DNA of 64,000 bases from Acidobacteriales bacterium 59-55 (lineage in GTDB: Bacteria; Acidobacteriota; Terriglobia; Terriglobales; Acidobacteriaceae): NCBI GenBank assembly GCA_001897435.1, contig MKSV01000004.1:310001-374000 (forward strand). The letters run 5' to 3'. The notes under the pieces were generated by a model. The model made no database searches, was not told the origin of the DNA, and saw only the letters and a program-made list of their open reading frames with translations. Below are positions 62,922-64,000 of this stretch, in pieces (the stretch's first letter is position 1; every line of letters begins with the position of its first letter). A program made the position numbers and the translations under genes.

Positions 62922-63314
62922 TTAGCGGACGACCCAGGCGTTATAGGCGATGATCTTGCCCTGGGCGTCGCGAACGGGCTCGTAGCGTTCGAGGGTGACT
63001 TCTCCGGAGATAGGCTCGATCAGTTGCAGGATGGCGGCGCGGCGATCGCTTTCGGTGGTGGCTCCGGTCAGGTCTTCGGCGCGAATCTGGTAGACGAAGG
63101 CTGCGCCCTCGTCATTGTTTTCGCGGTTGACCCCGGTGGTCTTGACCAGCACTTCGCTCGATTGCAGGGCGACAGTCTCGACCGGCTTGTCTCTGTAGTC
63201 GATGAACCGGGGCGAGACGAAGAGGAAGAGCAGGATCAGCGTCACCATGATGTCGTAGTGGAAGCTGCCGCGCTCGTAGGTCCAGAAGAGATAGCTGCGA
63301 AGGATCTTTCCCAT
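62922..63314 (-). CDS. Small membrane-anchored protein of unknown function
   Basis: A 130-residue protein with one N-terminal membrane segment (residues 20-38, YDIMVTLILLFLFVSPRF) and a soluble C-terminal domain with many charged residues. I do not recognise the family. It starts 4 nt after the stop of serS, so it is likely co-transcribed with it. Confidence 0.75.
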   Translation of the reverse strand: MGKILRSYLFWTYERGSFHYDIMVTLILLFLFVSPRFIDYRDKPVETVALQSSEVLVKTTGVNRENNDEGAAFVYQIRAEDLTGATTESDRRAAILQLIEPISGEVTLERYEPVRDAQGKIIAYNAWVVR

Positions 63315-63318
63315 GACG

Positions 63319-64000
<682 letters not shown>

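Overview
The window looks like a chromosomal segment from an acidobacterium of the Terriglobia/Acidobacteriaceae type (Granulicella, Edaphobacter or Terriglobus relatives). This placement is an inference. It rests on high-GC coding DNA, a very large Oar-like TonB-dependent receptor, many exported polysaccharide-active enzymes with Tat-type leaders, PEP-CTERM proteins, several supported TTG starts, and hairpin-rich intergenic repeats of a kind I associate with this family. No plasmid, phage, insertion sequence or CRISPR array was seen. The genes are mostly housekeeping and carbohydrate metabolism.

Layout. 0-8 kb: the tail of a flavin monooxygenase coupled to an SDR, a CE15-like esterase, a small HTH-TOBE regulator, the TonB-dependent receptor and an MHS-type transporter. 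8-14 kb: a SprT-like metalloprotein, a three-gene cluster of exported proteins (TPR plus two of unknown function), an AT-richer PD-(D/E)XK gene that looks acquired, and a sugar isomerase-like protein. 14-22 kb: uvrA, lspA, ileS and a TonB-like protein. 22-31 kb: araA, tRNA-Pro(CGG), the sulfate assimilation operon cysD-cysN-cysH, xdhC-mocA, and mtnA. 31-43 kb: a plant-polysaccharide block (GH28, two-module esterase, sulfatase, DUF5060-type hydrolase, a D-threonate-type kinase/dehydrogenase pair, GH3). 43-49 kb: a VOC protein, a cyclic-nucleotide-domain histidine kinase with a receiver-flavoprotein fusion, a LuxR-type regulator with a degenerate receiver, and a P5C dehydrogenase. 49-55 kb: a GH18/NodB/GT2 fusion, a GT-C membrane glycosyltransferase and LolA. 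55-64 kb: a cold-shock protein, cmk coupled to an AlkZ-like protein with a long RG-rich tail, mutL, two PEP-CTERM proteins, a small membrane protein and the 3' part of serS.

How genes work together. CysDN makes APS. CysH carries the paired-cysteine pattern of APS reductases, so PAPS is not needed; this fits the CysN C-terminus, which looks like an APS kinase domain that has lost its P-loop. The polysaccharide block would depolymerise pectin-like glycans outside the cytoplasm, with Oar-like uptake and MHS transport elsewhere in the window. The kinase-flavoprotein pair forms a two-component unit whose response regulator output is a redox-type flavoprotein lacking the usual cysteines. The most unusual items are this flavoprotein fusion, the AlkZ-like/RG-rich protein, the three-domain GH18/NodB/GT2 protein, the PD-(D/E)XK gene, and sigma-54-like sites upstream of both PEP-CTERM genes. 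I saw no complete new defence or mobile system.
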